Shown: one piece after another, positions 5,845 through 5,884 of the stretch
Layout of the letters: the number at the start of each line of letters is the position of its first letter
Position numbering within the stretch: the first letter of the stretch is position 1
DNA from: an uncultured bacterium
GTDB lineage: Bacteria > Bacteroidota > Bacteroidia > Bacteroidales > Bacteroidaceae
Length of the DNA stretch: 5,884 nucleotides
Reading direction: 5' to 3'
Assembly (NCBI GenBank): GCA_945788485.1
Contig: CALZMB010000146.1
Coordinates: forward strand, 1-5,884
The notes under the pieces: model-generated
Seen by the model: the letters and a program-made list of their open reading frames with translations, nothing else
Databases searched by the model: none
Told to the model about the DNA's origin: nothing
Translations under genes and position numbers: made by a program

Positions 5845-5884
5845 TTTGCGTAATACTGATGACAGCCCTTGCTTAACGGAGAGT

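Noticed and set aside
5659..5853. 64-codon plus-strand open frame at the right edge
   Set aside because: It starts inside the AT-rich promoter region of the divergent gene and crosses strong inverted repeats. Its amino-acid composition changes abruptly, and no plus-strand promoter is seen.
1..5884. CRISPR array, tRNA, rRNA, insertion sequence or attachment site
   Set aside because: I saw no regularly spaced repeats, tRNA-like cloverleaf, transposase motif or terminal inverted repeats with target duplications.

Overview
The window looks like chromosomal DNA from a gut- or rumen-type Bacteroidales bacterium, most plausibly Prevotella or a close relative. Three observations support this. Two upstream regions carry the Bacteroidota promoter pattern (TTG/TTTG, 21 nt, TAnnTTTG). 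Translation starts are preceded by A-rich leaders rather than Shine-Dalgarno sequences. The main genes encode secreted pectin-degrading enzymes typical of plant-fibre degraders. The genus is inferred from gene style only.

All convincing genes lie on the minus strand, so transcription runs right to left. From the right edge: a GC-richer non-coding block with strong inverted repeats (about 5772-5884); an AT-rich promoter region (5700-5753); a secreted GH28 polygalacturonase (5637-4231); a 111-nt spacer; a secreted two-domain GH28-GH105 enzyme (4119-1471, 882 aa from the preferred ATG); a strong hairpin terminator (1398-1450); a plant-type MTA/SAH nucleosidase (1369-644); its own hairpin terminator (576-621); a mostly empty intergenic stretch; and, leaving the left edge, the start of a small uncharacterised protein with its own clear promoter (190 to beyond 1).

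The two glycosidase genes probably form one operon for periplasmic pectin-fragment breakdown. The GH28 domains would cut alpha-1,4-galacturonic linkages in homogalacturonan or rhamnogalacturonan oligosaccharides. The GH105 domain would remove the unsaturated uronic acid that pectate or rhamnogalacturonan lyases leave at the non-reducing end. The two GH28 regions are clear paralogues (86 of 103 residues identical across the catalytic core). The single-domain copy ends almost exactly where the other continues into GH105, indicating tandem duplication with domain fusion or loss. No SusC/SusD, sulfatase, lyase or regulator is visible, so a full polysaccharide utilisation locus is not shown. The nucleosidase is housekeeping and separated from the operon by a terminator. 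Nothing here amounts to a clearly new system; the least explained parts are the structured block at the right edge and the small protein at the left edge.
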